Shown here: in pieces, positions 28,212-38,038 of the stretch
Position numbering within the stretch: position 1 is the first letter of the stretch
Layout: each line of letters begins with the position of its first letter
Assembly (NCBI GenBank): GCA_945860535.1
Contig: CAMAQN010000004.1
Location: 1 to 46,452 of the forward strand
From: Auritidibacter sp. Marseille-P8566
Lineage (GTDB): Bacteria; Actinomycetota; Actinomycetes; Actinomycetales; Microbacteriaceae
Length of the DNA: 46,452 bases
Direction: 5' to 3'
Notes under the pieces: model-generated
What the model was told of the DNA's origin: nothing
Database searches by the model: none
Seen by the model: the letters and a program-made list of their open reading frames with translations, nothing else
Position numbers and translations under genes: made by a program

Positions 28212-29231
28212 TTGCGGAATTCTTTCTCAATGGTCAAACAAATTAACCCGAGCCTTGCTCGCATCTGGCACTCGGAGAACATCCGGCAATACGGCTATTC
28301 GAATCCGACGCTGATACCAATCCAATCCGAAGCCGAGCACCGTGTGGTTGATATCTTGGAGCAGGGCGTCACCAACGTTCAATTTGGAAACCTGACCAGA
28401 CTTGCAAAAATCCATCAACCGGAACTGAATTTGATTTTGAATCGGCTGGCTCCACTTATTCGACAGACCAGCAGTTTCTTGCCTGAGTTAGATCAAAGTG
28501 ATGTCGAAATGCGGTTTGCAGAAATCATGAGGGTCTTCTTAGCCGATTTCCAAGATCCGGCAGCAATTATCAAGAAACGCGGTCTTGCCAAAGTCTTCGT
28601 TTCAAGCCTTGGAAGAACCGGTCTATTGGCAGCCAAAGCCCTCTACACGGCTGGTGTTGGAACACTAATCACATTCGATGGCACGAGAGTTAGAAGACCG
28701 GACACCAACGAACTCGGATACGCCCCAATGGCAATCGGATTGACTCGACACGAAGCAGCAAAACAACATCTCGGGAAAAAGCGAGACGAGCTGCAACTTC
28801 ACACTCGGCTCACCAGTGGCCTGGATCGAATCTCAGCTGCGATGCTTATTGCAAATGATGTGGTTGATCCGGCGGATTACCAGGTCTGGATGACGCGAGA
28901 TGTCCCCCACATTTCGATTTGCTTCACAGAATCCGGTGCGAGTATCTCGCAACTGGTTAATCCAGGAACATCCCCTTGCCTGGCATGCTCAGAAATCTAC
29001 CGAATGCAAGAAGATCCCAGTTGGCTGGCAACAGTCACTCAGCTCTCGCAGTTAGATCGCGACCTCGCCGATTCGGTGAGCATGCTGGCAGCAGTGAGTG
29101 TTGCAGTGCGAAGAATTCTGAATCAGATCGACAATCCGCTTGAAGATGCAAACAATCCGCTGGAGTTCTATTCAAAGACCGGAGAGATTGTGGAAGGCGT
29201 GCTGCCAGAGACTAACTGCGGCTGCCGCTAA
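28212..29231 (+). CDS. ThiF/E1-like (cyclodehydratase-like) protein; start TTG 28212 or ATG 28230
   Basis: Rossmann-like KVFVSSLGRTGLLAAKALYTAGVGTLITFDGTRV; Cys pairs PCLAC and C-terminal NCGCR. Confidence 0.75.
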   Translation: MRNSFSMVKQINPSLARIWHSENIRQYGYSNPTLIPIQSEAEHRVVDILEQGVTNVQFGNLTRLAKIHQPELNLILNRLAPLIRQTSSFLPELDQSDVEMRFAEIMRVFLADFQDPAAIIKKRGLAKVFVSSLGRTGLLAAKALYTAGVGTLITFDGTRVRRPDTNELGYAPMAIGLTRHEAAKQHLGKKRDELQLHTRLTSGLDRISAAMLIANDVVDPADYQVWMTRDVPHISICFTESGASISQLVNPGTSPCLACSEIYRMQEDPSWLATVTQLSQLDRDLADSVSMLAAVSVAVRRILNQIDNPLEDANNPLEFYSKTGEIVEGVLPETNCGCR

Positions 29232-30856
29232 GAGACGAAACTAAGAAACTCCGACACCGGTTTATCTGAATTACTGGAAAGCAACAGGCGGTCTTTCGCC
29301 CTGGTAAGTCCAACGTAGAAAAGCCTGCGTTCTTCGGCTAGCTCAGAACTGGTTTGGGCATAGGAAATTGGGAAGTAGCCCTGGTTTAGGCCGCAGAGGA
29401 AAACCAATTTCCACTCAAGACCCTTGGTCGCGTGGATGGTGGCAAGAGAGATCGCCGCCATTACAGGCTCGTGACCGGACCGCTCACGTTCTTGCAGTTC
29501 GCGAAGGTACTCATCCAAGCTGACATCGCCGGCAAACTCCTCGAGCACCTCAATAAACCAATTCAGCCCGAGCCACTTCTCGGAACCATCCGAACGTGAA
29601 CTCCAACCAAGCGAAGAAATGATGTTGCTCACCGACACAAAAAGTGGCTCAGTTAGCTCAGAAGTTTGCAGGGCTCTGAGCGCAATCATGGCCTGCATGA
29701 TCTCTGGTCGTCGGAAGAAACGTCCAGTGCCCCTCACCTGGCACTTGATGCCACGCTTTGTCAGTTCCGATTCCACTTGCTCAAGCTGGGAATTGATTCT
29801 CGCAAGCACAGCAATTTCACCAAGGTCGGTTCCGGACTGTACTGCTTCAGAAATCGTCTCCGCAATCCACTTTGCTTCAGCCAGTGCGCTGGAGAACTTT
29901 TGGTGAGCGGGACGAGAACTGAATATTCGTACCGCTTCGAGCTCCCCATGCTCGGCAACTCGATTAGCCAGCTGAACTATCTCCTGGCTGCTTCGGTAAT
30001 TTCGGTTCAACTCAAAGACTTGAGCGCTTGGGAAGCGGCCAATAAATCCGGTCAGAAAACTTGGATCAGCTCCGGCAAAGGTGTAGATGGTTTGTCTGGG
30101 GTCGCCCACAACGCAAAGCTCTTCGCGGTCCCCCAGCCAAGTCTCGAGCAGTGACTGCTGGAGGGGCGAGATGTCTTGGTACTCATCAACCGTGAAGTGC
30201 CGATACTGCTGCTGCACGTGAGCGAGCATGCGAGCTTCGTTTCTCAGTAGGCCTGTTGTTAGCAGCAGAACATCTTCCCAATCGGCAAGTCTGCGCTGCT
30301 GCTTGACCGCTTCAAACCTTGCGGCAACCTCCAAAAACTTGTCCTTCGAGAAAGACGCGATGTTGGGGCGATCTAGGTTTTGATACTCGTCCAAAGAGAT
30401 TAAGCCGTACTTCATCCATTCAATCTCGGATGCGATGCTTCTCAGATCTTCATCCGAAACTCGAAGCTTCAATTCCTCAACCGCATCCTTGAGGACAGGG
30501 AGCTTGTTGGTTATCAGCTTCGGTGCCAGTGACTCTGTGAGCTGAGGCCAAAAGAATTGCAGTTGGCTAAGCGCTGCCGAGTGAAAAGTCCTGACCTGAA
30601 CCCCTTCAGCTCCGAGGTCGCGCATCCTGGATCGAAGTTCACTTGCCGCACGATTTGTGTAGGTGAGAGCCAAGACACGGTTCGCGGTGTAGACACCAGT
30701 TTCGATGCCATGGGCAATTCGATGAGAAATAGTTCTGGTTTTGCCACTGCCAGCACCTGCAATTATGCAAACCGGCCCGAGCAAAGCCTCAGCAGCAAGC
30801 CTCTGGTCGTCATCAAGTTCCGCTAGGAAGTCGAGATCAGACTGGTCCGAGTTCAA
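29228..30856 (-). CDS. UvrD2-like ATP-dependent DNA helicase (short form, TTG start)
   Basis: IIAGAGSGKTRTI, TFHSAAL, DEYQDISPLQ, VVGDPRQTIYTFAGAD, ATIHATKGLEWKLVF, RRLFYVGLTRAKDRL motifs. Confidence 0.93.
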   Translation of the reverse strand: MNSDQSDLDFLAELDDDQRLAAEALLGPVCIIAGAGSGKTRTISHRIAHGIETGVYTANRVLALTYTNRAASELRSRMRDLGAEGVQVRTFHSAALSQLQFFWPQLTESLAPKLITNKLPVLKDAVEELKLRVSDEDLRSIASEIEWMKYGLISLDEYQNLDRPNIASFSKDKFLEVAARFEAVKQQRRLADWEDVLLLTTGLLRNEARMLAHVQQQYRHFTVDEYQDISPLQQSLLETWLGDREELCVVGDPRQTIYTFAGADPSFLTGFIGRFPSAQVFELNRNYRSSQEIVQLANRVAEHGELEAVRIFSSRPAHQKFSSALAEAKWIAETISEAVQSGTDLGEIAVLARINSQLEQVESELTKRGIKCQVRGTGRFFRRPEIMQAMIALRALQTSELTEPLFVSVSNIISSLGWSSRSDGSEKWLGLNWFIEVLEEFAGDVSLDEYLRELQERERSGHEPVMAAISLATIHATKGLEWKLVFLCGLNQGYFPISYAQTSSELAEERRLFYVGLTRAKDRLLLSSNSDKPVSEFLSFVS

Positions 30857-30923
30857 TTGGGAATCCTCTTGGTTCGCGTGGCATTGACCGCTTGCTGGGC
30901 ATTGACCGTCTAACCTGTGAGAT

Positions 30924-32045
30924 GTGGGACGACCTGCTTTGATTTTAGCTGCACTGGCAGCCGATGCTTCGCCTGGAAAAAACTTCCGGCACTACTTGAA
31001 AGTTGACTCCAATCCAGATTTGGAGACGTTACGACTTTGGGGCGCCGATGGGCAAGCCTATGAGTTCAAGATTCCGGCCAACTCGGCAGGCATAAGCGAA
31101 TTGGCAACCGAGCAGATGGTGGTTCAATCCATGCGTCGCCTCTCTTCTCGTTTACCGTTTGAGATTCCAGAATCGCTTGGACAAACCCAAGATGAAAAAG
31201 GAACAACCGGTGTGTTGTTCACTCTTCTGGAGGGCTCCAGTCCAGACCTTTCTCGCCTCGGACCAGGGCCATTCTCAAAGTCCTTTGGCGAAGCGCTGGC
31301 AGCTCTGCATTCACTTTCAGTCGAAGCAATCGTGGATGCCGGTCTGCCTCAGTACGACTCGGCCGCAATCCTGCATCAAAAGGTTTCCGAGCTAGACAAG
31401 ATGGCCGCAACCGGCAAGGTCCCTGCTCAGCTACTTAGCCGCTGGGAGCAGGCCCTCGAAGACATTGGTCTATTCCGTTTCCACTCCACCATCACCCACG
31501 GCGCAATTAGCTCTGATGGTGTTTTGATTAATGGCCAGCAGGTTGTTGGACTTGCAAATTGGAACTCTCTATCAATCGGCGACCCAGCCGAAGACTTCCG
31601 CTGGCTTTCCGGTGGAGCGCTACCTTCTACCTTCGAGGACGCCATGATTCACTACCGCGCTGCTCGACCTACGACCGATGAGAACTTTGCTCAGCGTGCG
31701 ATGCTCTACTCCGAGTTGGAACTGGGAACCTGGCTGCTGCACTGCCTAGCTGTTGGTGACCAAGAACAGATCAAGCAAGCCGAAGAACTCTTGGCTGAGC
31801 TGAAAGACAACCTGGAAGCCGGAAACCTCAAGGATCTGACCGCAACCAGTTTTGTTGGCTTGGCCGCTGCAGCTGCAATCATTCCTGCGGCAACGCCGAC
31901 ACAGGAACTAAGCGCTGTGGCGGAAGCTTCTGAAAGCCAAGATCTTGAGGAAGTAACTGCCGCATCAATCTTTGATGAGGTCGCTGGCACTGAAGCCGAG
32001 GAAAACCCGAAGACTGAAGAAACTAGCCTCGACGAGCTGTTCTAG
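30924..32045 (+). CDS. aminoglycoside phosphotransferase (APH)-family kinase-like protein (GTG start)
   Basis: LEGSSPDL, ALAALHSLS, ITHGAISSDGVLINGQQVVGLANWNSLSIGDPAEDF: catalytic-loop-like layout, with HGAISSDGVLI where HxDxxxxN is usual. Confidence 0.75.
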   Translation: MGRPALILAALAADASPGKNFRHYLKVDSNPDLETLRLWGADGQAYEFKIPANSAGISELATEQMVVQSMRRLSSRLPFEIPESLGQTQDEKGTTGVLFTLLEGSSPDLSRLGPGPFSKSFGEALAALHSLSVEAIVDAGLPQYDSAAILHQKVSELDKMAATGKVPAQLLSRWEQALEDIGLFRFHSTITHGAISSDGVLINGQQVVGLANWNSLSIGDPAEDFRWLSGGALPSTFEDAMIHYRAARPTTDENFAQRAMLYSELELGTWLLHCLAVGDQEQIKQAEELLAELKDNLEAGNLKDLTATSFVGLAAAAAIIPAATPTQELSAVAEASESQDLEEVTAASIFDEVAGTEAEENPKTEETSLDELF

Positions 32046-35000
32046 CATCCTCGATCGCAGTTACCAACTCCTGCTCTGAAAGCAATCGATCTGGCATGAC
32101 TTCCTTGCCATCTGAGGCAAAGAAGAAAGTCGCGGACACTTTTTCCAGCCCAATACCCTGCCATTTCGCGAAAGCGATTCGATACAGCGCTAACTGGATC
32201 GCCCGAGATTTTAGGTCGGCTTCAGACTTTGGTGCGGAACCGGATTTCCAGTCCACAATCAAGAATCCACCGGACTGGGCGAAAATCGCATCGATTTTGC
32301 AAACCACGATTAGGCCGGCAATTTCAAATTCGATGGACTGCTCGACAAAGTCAGGCTTGAGGGTGGCGAATCGAGAATTCTCAAAGTTTGCCTTGAGCTC
32401 CAAATCCTCTTCCGCCCAATCTTGATCTGCCAGTTCCGTATCTCTAACCCAGTGTTCTTCGAGCAGACGGTGGAAGTCGGTGCCGCGTTGCGCAACTGGG
32501 CTATACGGCGCAGGCATCGGCCTAGCCAAATAGTCAGCAAACTCCTGTGGATTTGTGATCAGCTGCATGACCTTAGAGGCACTTAGCCGCTTTGGCAGAT
32601 CTGGGGCTGCGAGCCAGTTACCGTGCTCACGCTCCTCCAGCAGCAATGCAAGTTCTGTGAAACTCTCAAGGCTTGCCGGTGCAGAACTGATTACCGAGGC
32701 GGCGGCCGACTCAATCTCTTGGCGCTTATCGCCAAGCGGATCAAAAGGCCAAACAGTTTGCTCCTTGCGCCCATCCAGCGGGTTGATCTCTTGGACATCA
32801 GGAATCTCATTGACCAGCTCAACTAGAGAGTTCTCAATCAGTTCAACTAGAAATGGGGAGAGCTCCCTGGGCTTTTTATTGCCCAGCTTGTAGTGCGAGG
32901 CAGTGATGTGCAAGGCGGACTTTGCCCGAGTGACCGCAACATAAGCGAGTCTTCGCTCTTCAGTTAGCTGCCTTAGGCGATTTTGCTCTTGGAACTGATC
33001 GAATGCTGCCTTTAGTTCTTTTTGAGTCGTGGCGTTCTGGTAGCTAAAGACAGGAAGCACGTTTGAATCACCTCGCAAGATAAAAGGCAGCTTGCCCGCT
33101 GCTAACCAGCCTTTAGCCCCTTTGCCATCGACTGGGAAAGAGCCCTTATTCAGCTGAGCCAAGGCCACCAAATCCCACTCCAAACCTTTCGCGGCATGTA
33201 CCGACATAATCTGGACCGTGCCCTTTTTAGCTCCAAGACGTGGGAGCTCAAAGTTCTCCTTTTCGGTGGCGTAATCCAGCCAAGAGAGCAGCCCCGAAAG
33301 GGAAGGGCGAAGCGAAGACTGTTCGTACTCGGCAATTCGAGCAATAAAAGCTTCCAGGTTCGCCATTGGATTTGGCGCACTTGAGTGCGCGAATAGCTCG
33401 ATGTCAATTTCTAGCTCTCGAATCACCACCCAGGCAAATTGGGCTAAAGAGATGTTCGAGGTGGCACGCATCTTTCGCAATAGCTTGGCTGCCATAACCA
33501 ATCGTGCTCCGCCGATTTCAGAGAAGTTCGAGTACTGCAGTGCACCTGGACGAACTAGTTCATCCAGCGCCTCCACAATCGTCACGGGCAAAGCACTTGT
33601 AACCTCAGATCTAATCCTCGATAGACGCTGAGCAGTAGCGCTAAGTTCGGCTAGGTCTTTTGGTCCAATCCTCCATCGTGGGCCCGAGAGTAGGCGCATT
33701 AGCGAAGCTCCGGACTCTGGTCGCTGCACCACATTCAAAGCGCAAATCAAATCCATAACCTCAGGAAGCTGTAGCAGCCCGGATAGCCCAGATACTTCAA
33801 CCGCTATCCCCCGCTGGGAGATGACTTTGGCATAAAGCGGCATGCTCGCTTTGGTTCTCAGTAACAGTGCAGCGGACTTATCTTCGTCGAGGTTTCTTTC
33901 AAACCAGTCAGCTACCGCTTCTGCCTCGGATAACTCGTCTTGAAATACTTCAGCGGTTACGAAGTTCTCACGATTTGCCACCCCAGGTGTCAGAGTTACC
34001 GGGGCTAGTTCTGGCTGGATGGCATTGAGGGCTTGGGTGAGTTGATTGGCGGCATCCACCACCGCCTGGCCGGATCGCCAAGAGGTCGAAAGCTGGAAAG
34101 TTTGAGCCTGTTTAGAGCCAAAGTCCGCATGGAAACCGGCGAGGTTATTGCTACTCGCGCCGCGCCAACCGTAAATTGCCTGATTCGGGTCACCGACGGC
34201 CAAAACCGCCTGAGCGAAAAACAAGCGGGCTAGCAGTTGAGTTTGAATACTCGAGGTGTCCTGATACTCATCGAGCAAAACGAATCGGTAACCGTGTTCA
34301 AATTCCCCGGTGAGTGCGCTCAAGGCCAGGGCCACCTGGTCTGAAAAGTCGACTAGATTCCTTCTCTTTTTTAGCGCTAGATATTGGGCAACCAGCTCGG
34401 CAATCACCACATTGAGCGCGGCGGCATCCAGTAGGTCAGTGACGTATTGGAACTGACCCGGCTCTCCCTTATCGCTTTTGGGTAACCCAGAAATCTGGCC
34501 TGCAAAACTAGTGAGAGTAGCAATCACTGTCTCGGGGGTTGCTTGATTGTCGGTTATCTCTGAAGCCAGCGATAGCACCAGTTCAATCAGGTAATCCTTG
34601 GTCTTGTCCCAATCCTCTAGGTTGCGATGTAAGTCGCCCTTTAGGTTGCGGACCAGCTCATCAGCCAGAGCAACTGAGCTTGCCTCCGTTAGCAACGTGG
34701 CATCTGACTCATAACCAACCGCCAACGAGAGTTTGCGGAAGATGTCGTTTCCAAAGGAGTTGTAGGTGGTGATATTTGGAGGAGTGAAATCCTGCTGTAG
34801 TTCAGCTGGCCACATATCACTCTCACGCAATTTGTAGAGTGCTTGATTCACCCTCGCGGACAGCTCGCTCGCTGCTTTGCGCGTGAAGGTGAGCCCGAGA
34901 ATTTCCGAGGGTAGGGCCAGTGAATTGGCGATTAGATATAGAACCCTAACCGTCATTAGCTCGGTCTTGCCGCTGCCAGCTCCGGCAATCACCAAGGTCG

Positions 35001-35100
35001 GAGAGGTATTTGAAGCGCCTTCGATGACAGCCTTTTGCTCCTGAGTCAAAGAGTGTGGCGAGAGTAACTTATAGACCTGGTCCGAAGAGTACTTAGCCAC
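32023..35100 (-). CDS. adnB: AdnB-like helicase-nuclease (UvrD/REP helicase with C-terminal PD-(D/E)XK nuclease)
   Basis: VIAGAGSGKTELM, DEYQDTSSIQ, VGDPNQAIYGWRGA, SVHAAKGLEWDLV, C-terminal FLIVDWKSG. Confidence 0.92.
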   Translation of the reverse strand: MAKYSSDQVYKLLSPHSLTQEQKAVIEGASNTSPTLVIAGAGSGKTELMTVRVLYLIANSLALPSEILGLTFTRKAASELSARVNQALYKLRESDMWPAELQQDFTPPNITTYNSFGNDIFRKLSLAVGYESDATLLTEASSVALADELVRNLKGDLHRNLEDWDKTKDYLIELVLSLASEITDNQATPETVIATLTSFAGQISGLPKSDKGEPGQFQYVTDLLDAAALNVVIAELVAQYLALKKRRNLVDFSDQVALALSALTGEFEHGYRFVLLDEYQDTSSIQTQLLARLFFAQAVLAVGDPNQAIYGWRGASSNNLAGFHADFGSKQAQTFQLSTSWRSGQAVVDAANQLTQALNAIQPELAPVTLTPGVANRENFVTAEVFQDELSEAEAVADWFERNLDEDKSAALLLRTKASMPLYAKVISQRGIAVEVSGLSGLLQLPEVMDLICALNVVQRPESGASLMRLLSGPRWRIGPKDLAELSATAQRLSRIRSEVTSALPVTIVEALDELVRPGALQYSNFSEIGGARLVMAAKLLRKMRATSNISLAQFAWVVIRELEIDIELFAHSSAPNPMANLEAFIARIAEYEQSSLRPSLSGLLSWLDYATEKENFELPRLGAKKGTVQIMSVHAAKGLEWDLVALAQLNKGSFPVDGKGAKGWLAAGKLPFILRGDSNVLPVFSYQNATTQKELKAAFDQFQEQNRLRQLTEERRLAYVAVTRAKSALHITASHYKLGNKKPRELSPFLVELIENSLVELVNEIPDVQEINPLDGRKEQTVWPFDPLGDKRQEIESAAASVISSAPASLESFTELALLLEEREHGNWLAAPDLPKRLSASKVMQLITNPQEFADYLARPMPAPYSPVAQRGTDFHRLLEEHWVRDTELADQDWAEEDLELKANFENSRFATLKPDFVEQSIEFEIAGLIVVCKIDAIFAQSGGFLIVDWKSGSAPKSEADLKSRAIQLALYRIAFAKWQGIGLEKVSATFFFASDGKEVMPDRLLSEQELVTAIEDARTARRG

Positions 35101-37972
35101 TGGTTACCACCTTGGATATCAGCAGTTGGCAGTTTGAATCTTCGTTGCAGTGATCGGCTATCTCGGCCACGAAGCTATTGCCGCCCGCTCCGTCTTCAAC
35201 TCTTTTTAGAAGTTCGAGAATCTCCCCTTCGAATTCTCCTGATATTGGCGGCTGGTCCAGCACTTTCAAGCGCTGGTCTCCAACAGCGACGATTCGGCCG
35301 CCAGCCATCTCTTCGCCGTATTGCTCCCGAACCGCTAATTGGTAGACCGCTAACTGCCTGTGAGCCACTACCTCCTGGGCACTTGGTGGCTTTCCGGTCT
35401 TTAGATCCACCACTCTGAGACCGCCATCTGCATCGCGCTCTACTCGATCGATCTTGCCGGCGATAACCAAGCGTCCGATTTTCACCTCAAACTTTTGCTC
35501 GGCAGATACTAATTCGCCAGCGCTGCGCAGGTATTCACCCAGGGCGGCCACCATGTTCAGCGCTTTGCGCTTTTGCCCACTGGACTGCCAGCTTGCTTCG
35601 AATTCCAAGGTGTGCCAGTTGCTTTCCACAAAGCTCTCAAGCTCGGCTTCCGTCTTAGAGACTTCTAGCGCCGCGTGCAGCAATGTGCCCAGTGACGCCT
35701 CAAAGCCAGAGCCATCTCCTCCAAAATTCTGGATGAACCAGTGCACCGGACACTTTTCGAAGGCGGAGAGCCTCGAGGGCGAGAAGCGAATGTCTTCACC
35801 GTCGACCACTAGCGCTTCATCGGTGGAAATTGGCAACAGTCCCTGCCAGCCGGCTGGATTAGCTCCTGGTACCTGCAGCAGCGCGAGCGCTGCCAATAGC
35901 GGTGCAACTGATTGGTCACCGGATGCAAGTGCTCGGCGATAACTTCCAACCAGACGTCGAAGATCAAAGCTGATTGGCTGCTCATGGCGCTGTGGTGCAA
36001 GCCCTAGCATCTCGAAAAACTGCGACGGTTGCTCCTCTTGGGAAACCATCGCCGTGATGATTACCTCGGAGCGGGCAGCACCGATTGCCTTGTAAAGCAG
36101 ACGAATCTCATCGTCTAGTTCGGAACGAACCGGAAGCATGGGTTGCGCCACTTTGCCATTTAGGAAGCCCGAGAGTGAGGTAGCCCCTAACAGTGAACTT
36201 CTAGGTCTTAGGTTTGGCCAGATTCCGTCTTGCAGGCGCGGCAAAAACACGACCTGATAGCTACGATCCGAAAGCCCGGCAGCCGTGGTCAACTGCACCG
36301 CAGGACGCAGACCCTTGGCAGCCAGAGAGTCTTCTGGCACCGCCTGTTCCAGCTGCGCCAAGACAAAATCGAAGGCGGTACCCAGCTGATTGGCATCAAA
36401 ACGCTGGGCAGCGGCGAATAGCTCAAGTACCGAATCCAGAGAGCGGTTAGCACTGAGTGCGACCTCTGAGGACCCCTTGGCGAGCATCTGCAGTGCTGAG
36501 TGATCAACAATCGACCAAATTGCCGACAGTAATTCGTGTGCGCTTGAGTCGGCCAAAGACTTGATGTTTTGAATTAGAGCGCTTAGTTTTCCAAGCTTTC
36601 TAAATTCAGGAGTGCTTGGTTCGATTTCCACTTCTAATGCCGCAATAAGTAGCTCTGAGGAAGGTACCTGATCTAAATCTGATTGCTGTGCCAATTGGCG
36701 CTTCAACCTTCGAATGGATATCGAATCCAGACCGAAAATAGGCGAATGCAGCACCTCGATCACAGAATTTTGGTCACCTCTTCTAAGCCCCAGCTGCGCG
36801 GTTTCCAATAGCGCCCTGGCCATGGGCTGATCTCTCAGCGCCTGACTTGTCCCGAGTGTTGCGGTCGGCACTTCGCGAGCCGCAAGTGCCGAAGCCAACT
36901 GATCCAGTTGAGTTCTGGTTCTGGCAACAACTGCGAAATCCCCCCAGCTCAGGCCATCTTTCATTCTGCGTTGCCTAATCTCACTGGCCAGCCAATCGGC
37001 TTCACTCACCTGATTGTCAAAAAGTGCAGTCCGAATCTGGCCCGAGCTACCAACCGGTCTCGGCCGCTGAGGGCCAGCCAATTGCGGTGGAAGCTTCGAG
37101 GCTAATTTCGAAAGCTCATGGGCAAAATTGTTATTGGGTTCTAGGTAGTGCTTTGTCGCCCCAGAGAACTCCCCGACAAACCCGTCAACTAATCCAGATC
37201 TAAAACCAAGCACTGTGCTATCCGGGTCACCAAAAAGCACAAGGTTGGCGTTTTGAGCAATTTTCCCAACCAGGGCCAACCCAGCCTTCGAAAAATCCTG
37301 GGCGTCATCGACAAGCACCCATTTGTAATCTGGCGATGGCAGTTCACACGCACTGAGAATCAATTGCGATGGGTCAATTAGACCCTTGGCCTGAAGTTCG
37401 ATTTCGTAAGCCGGTATTAGTTCCGCAGCAATTGCCAAACCGCGATGACTGAATTCTTGAGATTTTTCCATCAGCCACTTAGTTGAGAGGCCATTTTCGA
37501 TGCAAACCGCAAATAGATCTCTCAACTCTTGAATAAAGCCCTGCAATCCAATGGTCTGCAGGTCATAACCCCATGGACTGCTCGGGCTTTTCTCAATCAA
37601 CTCGCGAAGAATGCTTTGCTGCATGGCACCGGAGAGCAATCGCATCTCAGGGTTGCTAGCCGCTAACTGGCCAAAGGCATAGCTTGTTACCGACTGGGCG
37701 CGGGGCGCGGAAGTTGCCCGCTTGCCCTCTAAAGCCAGCTGGTCGCGCAGCCTGCTCGCGGATTGTCGGGTTGGAGTCAGCACCAAAATGTGGGATGGAT
37801 CAACTGTTTTTTCAAGCGCAGCCGCGAAATGGCGCAAAGCGGTGGTCTTTCCGGCACCAGGCGCACCTAGGACAATGTGCTGACCTGAACTGATTTCAAA
37901 TAGGGATCGAAGGTTGAATTCGCCCGATGCATCAACTGCACCCTGAGCAAATACCTGATTGTTTTCGACCAC
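35093..37972 (-). CDS. adnA: AdnA-like helicase-nuclease (GTG start)
   Basis: VLGAPGAGKTTALRHFA, LVDDAQDFSKAGL, GDPDSTVLGFRS, C-terminal GKIDRVERDADGGLRVVDLKTGKPP; overlaps adnB. Confidence 0.92.
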   Translation of the reverse strand: MVENNQVFAQGAVDASGEFNLRSLFEISSGQHIVLGAPGAGKTTALRHFAAALEKTVDPSHILVLTPTRQSASRLRDQLALEGKRATSAPRAQSVTSYAFGQLAASNPEMRLLSGAMQQSILRELIEKSPSSPWGYDLQTIGLQGFIQELRDLFAVCIENGLSTKWLMEKSQEFSHRGLAIAAELIPAYEIELQAKGLIDPSQLILSACELPSPDYKWVLVDDAQDFSKAGLALVGKIAQNANLVLFGDPDSTVLGFRSGLVDGFVGEFSGATKHYLEPNNNFAHELSKLASKLPPQLAGPQRPRPVGSSGQIRTALFDNQVSEADWLASEIRQRRMKDGLSWGDFAVVARTRTQLDQLASALAAREVPTATLGTSQALRDQPMARALLETAQLGLRRGDQNSVIEVLHSPIFGLDSISIRRLKRQLAQQSDLDQVPSSELLIAALEVEIEPSTPEFRKLGKLSALIQNIKSLADSSAHELLSAIWSIVDHSALQMLAKGSSEVALSANRSLDSVLELFAAAQRFDANQLGTAFDFVLAQLEQAVPEDSLAAKGLRPAVQLTTAAGLSDRSYQVVFLPRLQDGIWPNLRPRSSLLGATSLSGFLNGKVAQPMLPVRSELDDEIRLLYKAIGAARSEVIITAMVSQEEQPSQFFEMLGLAPQRHEQPISFDLRRLVGSYRRALASGDQSVAPLLAALALLQVPGANPAGWQGLLPISTDEALVVDGEDIRFSPSRLSAFEKCPVHWFIQNFGGDGSGFEASLGTLLHAALEVSKTEAELESFVESNWHTLEFEASWQSSGQKRKALNMVAALGEYLRSAGELVSAEQKFEVKIGRLVIAGKIDRVERDADGGLRVVDLKTGKPPSAQEVVAHRQLAVYQLAVREQYGEEMAGGRIVAVGDQRLKVLDQPPISGEFEGEILELLKRVEDGAGGNSFVAEIADHCNEDSNCQLLISKVVTSG

Positions 37973-37975
37973 TAG

Positions 37976-37989
37976 GCAAATCTATTTGC
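37976..37989. promoter_or_regulatory. 14-bp palindrome GCAAAT-CT-ATTTGC overlapping the candidate adnA -10 region
   Basis: Perfect inverted repeat; TAGATT-N6-GTG places the -10-like hexamer in its adnA-proximal half. Confidence 0.5.
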
Positions 37990-38038
37990 ACGCTGTGACT
38001 TTTTCATGTCGTAACCTAGTAATCCCCAAAGGAGTGCA

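Noticed and set aside
28212-37972. Possible phage-defence island (ThiF-like, helicases, helicase-nucleases)
   Set aside because: Motifs and gene order fit the chromosomal AdnAB recombination machinery and UvrD2 of actinobacteria rather than a mobile defence cassette.
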